From: Patescibacteria group bacterium UBA2772
GTDB taxonomy: Bacteria; Patescibacteriota; Minisyncoccia; Moranbacterales; DUUL01
NCBI GenBank assembly: GCA_002352545.1
Contig: DEIO01000018.1
Coordinates: 1-16,318, forward strand
Length of the DNA: 16,318 bases
Direction: 5' to 3'
Below, piece by piece: positions 6,702 through 12,884 of this stretch; the stretch's first letter is position 1; every line of letters begins with the position of its first letter. Made by a program: the position numbers and the translations under genes. The notes beneath the pieces are model-generated. The model searched no databases. It was not told the origin of the DNA and saw only the letters and a program-made list of their open reading frames with translations.

Positions 6702-7316
6702 TTATCGATTTTTAACCAAGTCTAACAAAAAGTTTTTTATTTTAACAAACTCAATCTCCATCCCATTTTTGAAAATAATTGGTTCAATTTCCACATCCTC
6801 AAAATACACCAAACTTTTTAATATCAAGTTAAGATCTATATCAACAAATTTCTTCTGACATAGTTTTAGAATTTCTTCAAAATCATATTCCTTGAAAATA
6901 TAATATAAATCAATATAATCTTTATTAGAAGACCGGCTCAAAATTGCTGACAATTTCATACAGGCAATATCTTCAACAGATGCTAAAAACAAATTTTCTT
7001 CGTCTTTTTTGTCTTTCAACAAATCATATTTATAGACAAAAAAACTAAGTCGAATATTTTCATTAATCAAAACCGTTAACGTATTTTTTTCTTCTTGAAT
7101 TTTTAAAATTTTACACCCATCAAAAACCTCCTGAATCTCAACAAACAGCTTTTTTGTATCAAGCTCTCCTTGTTTAAAAAAGTCAAAATCGACGCTATCT
7201 CTGTGCCCAATTTGCAAAGCCAAAGCAGTTCCACCAGCCAAATAAAATTCTTTTTTGAAAAATTTTAATTTAGGCAAAATTTCGATTCTTTCTTTATCTA
7301 AAATATTGTAAAACAT
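6702..7316 (-). CDS. AbiEii/AbiGii-type nucleotidyltransferase toxin
   Basis: GGTALALQIGHRDSVDFDF at about 25-45 is the family motif hGGTAL-x8-R-x-S-x-D-x-D-(F/L): the GG(T/S) and paired acidic residues of a DNA-polymerase-beta-like nucleotidyltransferase. A later SVEDIACMKLSAILSRSSNKDYIDLYYI carries the conserved K(L)..AI..R..KDY.DLY pattern of this toxin group. Members are the toxin half of AbiE-type (type IV) toxin-antitoxin pairs that block growth, with links to phage abortive infection. I place the start at ATG 7316-7314 (204 aa); ATG 7334 and TTG 7343 are also in frame. The start overlaps the end of the upstream antitoxin gene by about 23 bp, the usual coupling in this module. It uses a strongly A/T-biased codon set like its neighbours, and the catalytic residues are intact. 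Confidence 0.88.
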   Translation of the reverse strand: MFYNILDKERIEILPKLKFFKKEFYLAGGTALALQIGHRDSVDFDFFKQGELDTKKLFVEIQEVFDGCKILKIQEEKNTLTVLINENIRLSFFVYKYDLLKDKKDEENLFLASVEDIACMKLSAILSRSSNKDYIDLYYIFKEYDFEEILKLCQKKFVDIDLNLILKSLVYFEDVEIEPIIFKNGMEIEFVKIKNFLLDLVKNR

Positions 7317-7587
7317 TCTTCTTTTTCTTAACATTAATCCCAAGCATGATTGACCAATAATTCAATGATTTGTCATTCCATTCTCCCGGAAGCGGATTTT
7401 CAACTACTTTTTTGATCTCATCTTGATCATAAACAGCGAACAATAAATCAGTCGCTTCTTTAGTTCCTGAATTCAAAACATTAGTAATAATCCTTTTTTT
7501 ATTCGCTTCAAGGTCCATTTTGGAAACATCAAAAGACCAAAGAAATGGTTTAAATTTTTGTAAAATTTGTTCATTAGTTTGCTTCAT
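7294..7587 (-). CDS. Antitoxin-like partner (DUF6922-type), 97 aa
   Basis: The 97-residue protein reads FLWSFDVSKMDLEANKKRII, then TKEATDLLFAVYDQDEIKKVV, then NDKSLNYWSIMLGI. This fits the small DUF6922-type domain that regularly precedes AbiEii-like nucleotidyltransferases, where W(S/D)xD and the DxxxxxxxII repeat are typical. It ends inside the toxin reading frame (overlap with 7294-7316), so both are translated from one message. Unlike classical AbiEi it has no obvious winged-helix DNA-binding part, so whether it represses its own promoter is unclear. The ATG at 7587-7585 lies essentially at the transcription start predicted from the promoter at 7596-7624, so the message is nearly leaderless. 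Family assignment is from memory of domain pairings; the antitoxin role is inferred from the order. Confidence 0.75.
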   Translation of the reverse strand: MKQTNEQILQKFKPFLWSFDVSKMDLEANKKRIITNVLNSGTKEATDLLFAVYDQDEIKKVVENPLPGEWNDKSLNYWSIMLGINVKKKKNVLQYFR

Positions 7588-7595
7588 ACACTAAT

Positions 7596-7624
7596 ATAAT
7601 AGCACATTTCTAGTAAAAAATCAA
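7596..7624 (-). promoter_or_regulatory. Promoter of the toxin-antitoxin pair (near-leaderless)
   Basis: Minus strand: TTGATT (7624-7619), 17 bp, TATTAT (7601-7596). The predicted start of transcription is about 7589, one to three bases before the ATG at 7587. Confidence 0.65.
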
Positions 7625-7678
7625 TCAATCTTAAATTCTGTCCCAACCACTCGATAATAAAATCCAACCCTCTTTGTC

Positions 7679-7720
7679 ATTCCCACCCCGACTACTCGGG
7701 GATAAACTCCAGCGGGAATC
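7679..7720. repeat. Nested palindrome of the CATTCCC...GGGAATCC type
   Basis: ATTCCC and GGGAAT arms enclose a perfect inner hairpin, CCCCGA-ctac-TCGGGG. The GCGGGAATCCAG ending is a common dispersed intergenic repeat in this kind of genome. A degenerate relative lies at about 7748-7790. Confidence 0.6.
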
Positions 7721-7814
7721 CAGAATTTTATTTATCATCAACTTTTCATTCCCGCCTCAAATACCTAACGATAAACTCCAACAAAAATCCAATTCAACTT
7801 AATAACCATCTCAT

Positions 7815-8010
7815 CACTCTCGCCTCGCCATAGCTTTAGCGAAGGCGGGCCTCCCCCTTTCCCAAAGGGGGACTGAGGGGGTTTTTATCTTTAACTTCCC
7901 CACTTTTATTTATCTTTTTCGACTACACGACGATAAGATCCAATAAAAACCCAGAACTTTAACTTCAAAAATTGTTACTGAACTAATTACTTAACACTTT
8001 TATTTCATCT
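7815..8010. repeat. Dispersed palindromic repeat block, right of the toxin-antitoxin pair
   Basis: CGCC...GGCG hairpin (7826-7847), then CCCCCTTT-ccc-AAAGGGGG (7853-7871) followed by more Gs and five Ts, then ACCCAGAACTTTAACTTC and TACTGAACTAATTACTTAAC (7976-7995). Modules match the block at 6482-6612. The CCCCCTTT hairpin with T tract could also stop transcription on the plus strand. Together with 7588-7814 this stretch has no coding signal. Confidence 0.65.
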
Positions 8011-8056
8011 TTTTTTTCAATAAACCAAGAACTCCACTTACAACATCATCAAGAAT

Positions 8057-8085
8057 TTGTTTAAAAACTAATTTCCAACTATAAT
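8057..8085 (+). promoter_or_regulatory. Promoter of the NUDIX gene
   Basis: TTGTTT (8057-8062), 17 bp, consensus TATAAT (8080-8085). Predicted transcription start about 8092, giving a leader of about 20 bases without Shine-Dalgarno before ATG 8113. Confidence 0.65.
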
Positions 8086-8112
8086 TAGTTTAAATCAATA
8101 ATAAAATTTACT

Positions 8113-8589
8113 ATGAACATTGAATTAAAAGTAGGAGTAGTAATAGAAAATGAAGATTCTTCAAAAATTTTGTTAATAAAAGAAAAACTTCAAAAAAAGG
8201 AAAACTTTCTCTGGAATTTAATAAAAGGTTCTTACGAGAAAGATGATCCTAGTGTTATTAAAACAGCTGAAAGAGAATGCTTGGAAGAAATTGGAGTTAA
8301 AATAAATTTAAAACATATTTTAGCTGTTTATTTTTCTAAAAAAGCTGAAAAAAATAGAATTCAAGTAACTTTCATTGCAACAATTAAGGAAGGAAAACCA
8401 ACATTATCCTCAAGCAAAAGGCAAAAAGAATTAGAAGAAAACATACTTGAATTTAAATGGTTTGATAAAAAACAAATTTATTTATTAAGAGAAAATTTTT
8501 TTGTTAATAAAAGAGCGTTTACGATAGCCAATGACTGGGCAGACGGTAAGCGATTTCCATTGGAGTCCTATCGAGAAATTGCAGTGTGA
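8113..8589 (+). CDS. NUDIX hydrolase, 158 aa
   Basis: The only convincing plus-strand gene. The NUDIX box is GSYEKDDPSVIKTAERECLEEIGV (given in two parts: GSYEKDD, then ERECLEEIGV), holding the RExxEExG core that binds Mg2+ and activates water for cleavage of a nucleoside-diphosphate-linked compound. Compared with the strict G-x5-E-x7-RE pattern there is one extra residue between the glycine and RE, and aspartate stands where glutamate is usual; the RE..EE residues are intact. The N-terminal strand KVGVVIENEDSSKILLIKEK and the later LEEFKW/FDKKQIY-like segment fit the fold. Substrate cannot be predicted. It is a single-gene unit with its own promoter and the terminator at 8712-8749, ends in GTG TGA and is intact. 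Confidence 0.9.
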   Translation: MNIELKVGVVIENEDSSKILLIKEKLQKKENFLWNLIKGSYEKDDPSVIKTAERECLEEIGVKINLKHILAVYFSKKAEKNRIQVTFIATIKEGKPTLSSSKRQKELEENILEFKWFDKKQIYLLRENFFVNKRAFTIANDWADGKRFPLESYREIAV

Positions 8590-8711
8590 GAAGCTCTATT
8601 TAAAACCTTGGTCGTAAATATTCTCGATTGCATGGATGCTGAATTCGGAAGCAAGCAACCTTGGTCACTTACATATTTTCCTGATTCCATTTTCATTATA
8701 TCACAAAAGTT

Positions 8712-8749
8712 AAAAAGCCCTCCAGAAATATTTTCCGAAGGACTTTTTT
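8712..8749. terminator. Bidirectional terminator between convergent genes
   Basis: AAAAAGcCCTCC pairs with GaaGGaCTTTTTT around an A/T-rich loop. Plus-strand reading gives six Ts (end of the NUDIX unit) and minus-strand reading five (end of the 187-aa gene), as expected between convergent genes. Between 8590 and 8711 there is a short direct repeat, ACCTTGGTC, at about 8606 and 8660, of unknown meaning. Confidence 0.7.
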
Positions 8750-8806
8750 GTTTCTCCTTTTAAAATTTTTAAGGACCAAATTTTAAAGGTCCAAAAAAAT
8801 TCAAGT

Positions 8807-9370
8807 TTAACTTACGGGCAAGGCAGCGGGGCCATCGCCACGGAAATAACCGCCGAGCCGAGCGCAGTTCCAACCCCACTCATCACCATGCCAATGGAGG
8901 CAGCGAACAACAAGGTCATCACCAGAGTCACGATAGATGGTCCCCCGGAAGAACACGTATTTGCTTTCCCATTCCTTAGGAATGAGGTGCGGGTTCTTTA
9001 ATAAATAATCTAAGACATTTGCATTAAGGAGAGGCTTATCTGTCAACTCCTTAAGAAGCTCGTTGTCATAAACCCAGCTACCGTCCCTTTGACCTTTTAA
9101 CAGATAGAATTGAATTTTAGAAACACCCCACTCCAATTGGCCTCCTTTGCGATGCTTTTCCACTTTAAAGCCATCAGGACAAAAAGGGTCAGCATCGCAA
9201 TCAATGACATGTTTGACCTGTTTGAGTTCGTGAGTCCCTCGAAAGAGGCCACGAACTTCAGATAGGTTCTCAAACTGCCCAAGCTTAGTAACTTCATCGG
9301 GCGTAAACCCCCGTTCCTCAAGTCTGTCTGCCAGTTGATTCATCTGTCCAATACTATAAATCGAAGACAT
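8807..9370 (-). CDS. Orphan 187-aa protein with higher GC than its surroundings
   Basis: The start at ATG 9370-9368 is fixed by AAAAGGAGG five bases upstream; a longer ORF reaching further up would run through the promoter. The protein begins MSSIYSIGQMNQLADRLEER, continues GFTPDEVTKLGQFENLSEVRGLFRG (in two parts: a GFTPDEVTKLGQ motif and LSEVRGLFRG), then a mixed alpha/beta middle and a tryptophan/histidine-rich end, LHWHGDEWGWNCARLGGYF, closing GDGPAALPVS. I recall proteins with GFTPxDVTKL openings and W-rich, PAA-containing ends as recurring in candidate-phyla genomes, but cannot name a domain or function. Codons are visibly more GC-rich than in neighbouring genes, hinting at different origin or high expression. 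It has its own promoter (9467-9495), a 90-base leader and a terminator. Confidence 0.75.
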   Translation of the reverse strand: MSSIYSIGQMNQLADRLEERGFTPDEVTKLGQFENLSEVRGLFRGTHELKQVKHVIDCDADPFCPDGFKVEKHRKGGQLEWGVSKIQFYLLKGQRDGSWVYDNELLKELTDKPLLNANVLDYLLKNPHLIPKEWESKYVFFRGTIYRDSGDDLVVRCLHWHGDEWGWNCARLGGYFRGDGPAALPVS

Positions 9371-9384
9371 GTCTTCCTCCTTTT

Positions 9385-9396
9385 GGCACATGTGCC
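9385..9396. promoter_or_regulatory. Perfect 12-bp palindrome just upstream of the ribosome binding site
   Basis: GGCACATGTGCC is a perfect palindrome directly before AAAAGGAGG in the leader of the 187-aa gene. It may be a protein-binding site or a small leader structure. It would be an unusual chance event in this AT-rich sequence. Confidence 0.45.
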
Positions 9397-9466
9397 GTTT
9401 TTGGGTTGGTGTTTGCCTGTCACAAAAAAGATTTGAAAGATTTTTAATTAAACGAACTAGATTGAA

Positions 9467-9495
9467 ATTATACACCTAAAACACTATTTTATCAA
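9467..9495 (-). promoter_or_regulatory. Promoter of the 187-aa gene
   Basis: Minus strand: TTGATA (9495-9490), 17 bp, consensus TATAAT (9472-9467). Predicted start about 9460, leaving a leader of about 90 bases. Confidence 0.75.
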
Positions 9496-9540
9496 TAGCA
9501 AAAGCTTAAATTCTATCTCAAAAGTTAATTTCAACCTACG

Positions 9541-9692
9541 ACAAAAACGCCATTTCTGGCGTTTAAGTTTTAAACTAAATAGATTCAAGATATAGAATGA
9601 TAAAAAATATATTTCCATCAAACTCTTTTGCGGTTAGTCCTGCCCAAGTAAACTTGGACAAAAACCAGCATATATAGTACTCATATCAATAT
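9541..9692 (-). ncRNA. Structured repeat element, copy 1 (5'-truncated)
   Basis: Shares the 3' half of the element described for copy 4: GAGTACTATATATGCTGG, the tetraloop hairpin, the GCAGGACTAACCGC segment and the terminator AACGCCAGAAATGGCGTT plus Ts. The hairpin here is GTCCAAG-TTTA-CTTGGGC instead of GTCCAGA-TTCG-TCTGGGC, two compensated base-pair changes. The 5' part is missing; at ATATTGATATGAG the element joins the end of a Fic winged-helix remnant. Confidence 0.65.
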
Positions 9693-9701
9693 TCAAAACT
9701 T

Positions 9702-9860
9702 TTATACTTTTCGATATCTTGTTCCCCTACCAGAACCAATTTTTTCAATTTTATTCAATTTAAGTAATCTCAATAAAGCTTGATTAACAGTTGGTCTAGC
9801 AATTTTAGTTTTTTTAGCAATTTCTCCTAGATTAGCACATTCAATTGATCGCAAATATTA
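9702..9860 (-). pseudogene. Detached C-terminal winged-helix fragment of a Fic protein
   Basis: On the minus strand the frame reads YLRSIECANLGEIAKKTKIA, then RPTVNQALLRLLKLNKIEKI, then GSGRGTRYRKV before TAA at 9702. This matches the end of the Fic protein at 13155-14216 almost residue for residue from GEIAKK onward, while the preceding nine residues differ (LRSIECANL against LQLVEEINP). At base level the last 120 or so positions are nearly identical to 13168-13290. No start, catalytic domain or other part of the gene is present: it begins within 10 bp of the stop of the intact Fic gene upstream. I infer a duplicated 3' end of the other fic gene, joined to an element copy and left behind by recombination. 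Confidence 0.8.
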
Positions 9861-9869
9861 TAGTATTTT

Positions 9870-10925
9870 TTATTTAAAAACATAACTAGTTGCGGGTCCT
9901 TTCCCTACCTGTTTAATCATTCCTAGCTTTTTTAATTTCTGAAGCTCTAGTTGAGCAGTTCTTTGCGGACATTTCAAAATATCAACAACATCGCCAACCT
10001 TAATTCTACCCATTTGGTCAATAAAATCCAAAATATTTTGCTGTCTATCTGTTAAATAAATTTGACTGTCGATAGACTCATCTATTTTCCTAAAAGCTAA
10101 TGTGGTCACCTGATTTTTAGTATTCATAATCTCCTCCCTAAATCCTTCCACAAAATATTCTAACCATTCTGTAATATCAGTTTTTCTTTCTTCATAATTT
10201 TTACCTACATTTATAGCTTTATAATAATTCTGCAAATCTTTGTTATAATAATCCTCTAAGGCAAACAAATGACGAAAATCATACCCTCTTTTATAGAGAA
10301 TGAGCGTTGCCAAAGCCCTGGCAGTTCTTCCATTCCCGTCAGTAAAAGGATGAATAGCCGCAAGTTCTAAATGAACCACTCCTGCCACAATCACTGGATT
10401 GATTTCTTCTTTTTTACTTTTGATTATCCATTCAATCAAATCATTGCAAAGAAAAGGAACTTTTAATGCTTTGGGTCCCGTATATACGATCTCATCTGGA
10501 AAACCTAATCTTCTTTTCACTACAAAAACTGGGCCTTTTCGAAAATTTCCAGACTGTTCAACTGGCAAAGTTTTATTAGTAACTAAAGAGTGAATTTTTA
10601 GTAATACTTTTTCTGTAATAAATTTTTTACTTTCAATAAATTTTTCAATATACTGCAAGGCTTTTAAATAATTTTGCACTTCATAAATATCTCGATTAGG
10701 GGCATCTATTTTTTTGTTGGCATACAAATCCTCAACTTGACGAATATTCAAAACATTCCCTTCGATAGCCGTGGAACTATGGGACATTCTTATTATAGCT
10801 TGACGCTTCAATCTCAATTCGTGTTTCGGCAATAATTTGGCTTTTTCAATAGCACCTTTGCTTTCAGCAATATCGGTCAAGTTTTTTAATATCTTGTTAG
10901 TGAGTTTATAATTTGAATTTAACAT
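9870..10925 (-). CDS. Fic/DOC family AMPylator-type protein with N-terminal inhibitory helix and winged-helix tail
   Basis: HPFTDGNGRTAR at about 192-203 is the complete Fic active site (HPFx(D/E)GNGRxxR), where the histidine acts as base and the D, N and R residues hold the nucleotide. Near the N-terminus, SSTAIEGN (about 51-57) is the (S/T)xxxE(G/N) inhibitory motif whose glutamate blocks ATP in class II Fic proteins. The C-terminus (about 285-351: DRQQNILDFIDQMG, then KVGDVVDILKCPQRTAQLEL) is a winged helix, suggesting DNA binding and autoregulation. These enzymes usually transfer AMP to a target protein; the target is unknown. The start is ATG 10925-10923, since the -10 box (TATAAT) ends 6 bases upstream and a longer TTG-started version would include the promoter. 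A small HTH gene directly precedes it. The gene looks intact. Confidence 0.92.
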   Translation of the reverse strand: MLNSNYKLTNKILKNLTDIAESKGAIEKAKLLPKHELRLKRQAIIRMSHSSTAIEGNVLNIRQVEDLYANKKIDAPNRDIYEVQNYLKALQYIEKFIESKKFITEKVLLKIHSLVTNKTLPVEQSGNFRKGPVFVVKRRLGFPDEIVYTGPKALKVPFLCNDLIEWIIKSKKEEINPVIVAGVVHLELAAIHPFTDGNGRTARALATLILYKRGYDFRHLFALEDYYNKDLQNYYKAINVGKNYEERKTDITEWLEYFVEGFREEIMNTKNQVTTLAFRKIDESIDSQIYLTDRQQNILDFIDQMGRIKVGDVVDILKCPQRTAQLELQKLKKLGMIKQVGKGPATSYVFK

Positions 10926-10931
10926 ATTTTT

Positions 10932-10983
10932 ATTATACACGATTTTTAACAATCACGCAATAATCACGCAATAATCACGCAAA
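10932..10983 (-). promoter_or_regulatory. Leaderless fic promoter with three 11-bp iterons
   Basis: Three tandem copies of AATCACGCAAT (10951-10961, 10962-10972, 10973-10983; last base of the third differs). The innermost repeat supplies the -35 box TTGCGT (10960-10955, minus strand); 17 bp on lies TATAAT (10937-10932). The start of transcription falls at or next to ATG 10925. The repeats are spaced one DNA turn apart, so a regulator would bind one face. The TGA of the upstream HTH gene lies in the third copy. Confidence 0.75.
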
Positions 10984-11151
10984 CTTTTTTACATTATTAA
11001 GAAATTTATCAAGTTCTTCTTTGTCAATTCTAAACTCTTTGCCTATTTTATAAGCTTCTAATTTTCCTGCTTTAATATAGCGATAAATCGTCATTATATT
11101 AACTCTTAATTTATCAGCCAATTCTTGAGCTGTATAAAATTCTTTTTTCAT
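10975..11151 (-). CDS. Excisionase-type helix-turn-helix protein
   Basis: FYTAQELADKLRVNIMTIYRYIK followed by AGKLEAYKIGKEFRIDKEEL is the compact MerR-like/excisionase (HTH_17) fold: a T(A/V)xELAxxLxVxxxTIYRxIKxG recognition helix pair and a short wing with R.. entering (GKEFRI), then a closing helix. Proteins of this kind are either recombination directionality factors or small DNA-binding regulators. I place the start at ATG 11151-11149, because the family normally begins there. An in-frame ATG at 11202 has an excellent AGGAGG, but its extra 17 residues are translated out of frame from the broken coiled-coil gene. It ends inside the iterons that control the fic gene, so it is a natural candidate for the protein that binds them; that is inference. 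No integrase is in the window. Confidence 0.8.
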   Translation of the reverse strand: MKKEFYTAQELADKLRVNIMTIYRYIKAGKLEAYKIGKEFRIDKEELDKFLNNVKKFA

Positions 11152-11155
11152 AAAA

Positions 11156-11774
11156 TTATTCACAAGAGTCTTGATAACCCGAGCAATTATTAATAATTTC
11201 ATCTAGTTCCTCCTGAGAACCTTCCCAGTTATTTTTATAATCTCCTAAGTTAATTAAAGAGTTAGAACCTAATTGCAATAAACATTCTGTCTCTTCCATT
11301 TTTCTTTCAAGATCACTAACATCATCGTCAATTTCGTCCTTACAATCGGCCTCTTTATCCTCTAAATACTTTTTATATTTTTTATAATCTGTTTCATATT
11401 AAACAATCATTTGTCGTTGACTGACTATTTTCAAGGAACATTCTTTTTTTCTTTTTTCACAAACCTCTAGCAATTCTTTTCTTTCCTATTCATTTCGCTC
11501 CACTTCCTGCTGTTTAGACAATAATTTATCTTCTTCAATTTGTCTTATTTTTTCCTCTTCAAGTCTTACCTGTTCATCCTTATGTTCTTGTAATTCGTTT
11601 AACTTATTTTGAACTTCTGACATCGCCTCTGAGTTTTTCTTTTTGTTTTCAACAATCTTAATTGAGGCATAAGAAATTCCCGCTATCGCAAAAACAATTA
11701 CTAAAGAAATAAATATTATTTTTTTATTCTTTTTAAGCCAATTAAAATTTGATTTTAATGTAATTTTTTTTCAC
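11156..11774 (-). pseudogene. Coiled-coil membrane-anchored protein, broken by two in-frame stops and a start-region frameshift
   Basis: One frame reads from 11774 to TAA 11158 as a coherent protein except for TAG at 11488-11486 and TAA at 11401-11399. It starts KITLKSNFNWLKKNKKI, then a membrane helix IFISLVIVFAIAGISYASI, then a long charged coiled coil (NKLNELQEHKDEQVRLEEEK, IRQIEEDKLLSKQQEVERNE), CEKRKKECSL, and an end with several cysteines (KEADCKDEID, MEETECLLQL, INNCSGYQDSCE). A GTG (11774-11772) would be the start if the following run of eight As were one base shorter. Organisation resembles a short single-pass protein facing outside with a cysteine-bearing C-terminus. I recognise no family. 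The reading frame is otherwise clean over 200 codons, so decay is recent, or stop readthrough should be considered. Confidence 0.72.
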
Positions 11775-11863
11775 AATTTTTTACTTTATGATTATACAAA
11801 CACTTATTTATATTATAATTTACTATTCTCTATGTTTTTAATATACCACGCCAATTTTCTTCC

Positions 11864-12150
11864 CACAACAAAAACGCTATTTTTGGCGACATTGAAAATT
11901 CAAAAAGCACTCCTAGGAGTGCTTTTCAATATAACTAAATAGATTCAAGATTGTAGAATAAGAAATATATTTCCATCATTACCTTTTGCGGTTAGTCCTG
12001 CCCAGACGAATCTGGACAAAAACCAGCATATATAGTACTCATACCAATATGACTACAGATTCACTTTTGTCTTGCGACAATGGAGTTTAGGTTCTGTTAA
12101 ACCCTTGGCTTGCACTCAAGTAAACTTGAGTTTGACCGCCGGATAAATCC
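11864..12150 (-). ncRNA. Structured repeat element, copy 2 (full length, extra terminator)
   Basis: Full copy from GGATTTATCCGGCGGTC (12150 side) to the AACGCC-type terminator. Contains ACTCAAG-TTTA-CTTGAGT, TTGTC-GCAA-GACAA, GTCCAGA-TTCG-TCTGGGC, and GCGGT (complement of 12135-12139) able to pair with ACCGC (complement of 11988-11992) to close about 145 bases. Its original terminator is degenerate (aacgctatttttggcg), but a perfect GCACTCC/GGAGTGC palindrome with a T tract replaces it at 11903-11926. Keeping a terminator by substitution supports minus-strand transcription. Confidence 0.68.
11903..11926 (-). terminator. Replacement terminator in element copy 2
   Basis: A 24-bp perfect palindrome with arms AAAAGCACTCCT and AGGAGTGCTTTT, followed on the minus strand by one more T then GAA. 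It is absent from the other three copies. Confidence 0.8.
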
Positions 12151-12185
12151 AAGCTTAATCACCGAATAAATTTATTTTCAATTTT

Positions 12186-12221
12186 AAAAGCCCAGTCAAT
12201 GATTATGACCAGGCTTTTTTT
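12186..12221. terminator. Hairpin after the 145-aa gene
   Basis: AAAAGCC pairs with GGCTTTT, with inner GTCA/TGAC. Lies 20 bp beyond the 145-aa gene's stop and before element copy 2. The T run is better on the plus strand (seven Ts) than on the minus strand (four), so some readthrough into copy 2 is possible. Confidence 0.55.
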
Positions 12222-12241
12222 GCTCGAAAGAGCCCTTGCCC

Positions 12242-12679
12242 TTAGACAAATTCAGATTCTGCCACAAATCCCGGCAAAGCTGGAGTCTGTTTAAACTTTT
12301 GAGAAAAAGCTCCCGGCAAATTAAACTCTCTCAAAATCCTCAATATTTCAACAGCCCTGGCATGATCCCGTTTTTTGTTTATCAGGATCTGCTCCTGATT
12401 ATGGGAACGACCAATTGTATCTCCCCACACAAAGAAATTAAGAAAATCCTTCTTAACCTCCCTCGGTTCAGTAGCAGCAATTCGCTCCAAAACCTCAATC
12501 GGATAAAATCTTCCAAAAATAACAGTTTGGTCACCGTTAACTCTGGCGCCCAAGGCATTTAGAGAATTCTCAACAGCGTATTTCATCTTTTGAAAGTCCT
12601 CAATACAGCCAAGATCTTTACCATAAACAGGTTTTCCATCAACGACTGCCAATAAAGGTTCTACTGAAAAAAAATTCAT
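12242..12679 (-). CDS. Hypothetical protein, 145 aa
   Basis: ATG 12679-12677 follows AGGGAGG with a good spacing. The protein begins MNFFSVEPLLAVVDGKPVYG, has LGCIEDFQKMKYAVENSLNA, then GARVNGDQTVIFGRFYPIEV, and a basic helical C-terminal half (KKRDHARAVEILRILREFNL). No membrane segment, signal or known catalytic motif is visible. The GDQTVIFGRFYP strand-turn-strand suggests a compact alpha/beta domain. It forms a single-gene unit: strong promoter at 12831-12859, an unusually long leader of about 145 bases, and a hairpin terminator. Base composition is somewhat more GC-rich than the fic genes on either side, as with the 187-aa protein. It sits between two element copies like a cassette. Function unknown. 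Confidence 0.72.
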   Translation of the reverse strand: MNFFSVEPLLAVVDGKPVYGKDLGCIEDFQKMKYAVENSLNALGARVNGDQTVIFGRFYPIEVLERIAATEPREVKKDFLNFFVWGDTIGRSHNQEQILINKKRDHARAVEILRILREFNLPGAFSQKFKQTPALPGFVAESEFV

Positions 12680-12830
12680 AACGCCTCCCTTGAAAAAATT
12701 ACACCCGAACTAAAATAGTTCAAGCAAAAAATACTCCTATTAATCCGCTTAAAATAACAAATAAATCATTATCTTAAACAGACTAACAGAAATAATAATT
12801 TTATCTCAAAGAACTTTCACTCGAAGTATG

Positions 12831-12859
12831 ACTATAGCATACCTTATTATTTTTGTCAA
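12831..12859 (-). promoter_or_regulatory. Near-consensus promoter of the 145-aa gene
   Basis: Minus strand: consensus TTGACA (12859-12854), 17 bp, TATAGT (12836-12831). Predicted start about 12824, so the leader before ATG 12679 is about 145 bases, long for this genome. It begins just after the terminator of element copy 3. Confidence 0.82.
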
Positions 12860-12884
12860 TAGATTAAATCAAAATCCTTTCCCT

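Noticed and set aside
6702..7343. Toxin start at TTG 7343
   Set aside because: An ATG at 7316 aligns with where the family usually begins and gives the usual short overlap with the antitoxin gene; ATG 7334 remains possible.
10951..10983. Start of a CRISPR array
   Set aside because: The 11-bp units are directly tandem without spacers and lie in a promoter.
12236..12562. Plus-strand ORF of 108 codons
   Set aside because: Antisense shadow of the 145-aa gene, which has promoter, Shine-Dalgarno and terminator.
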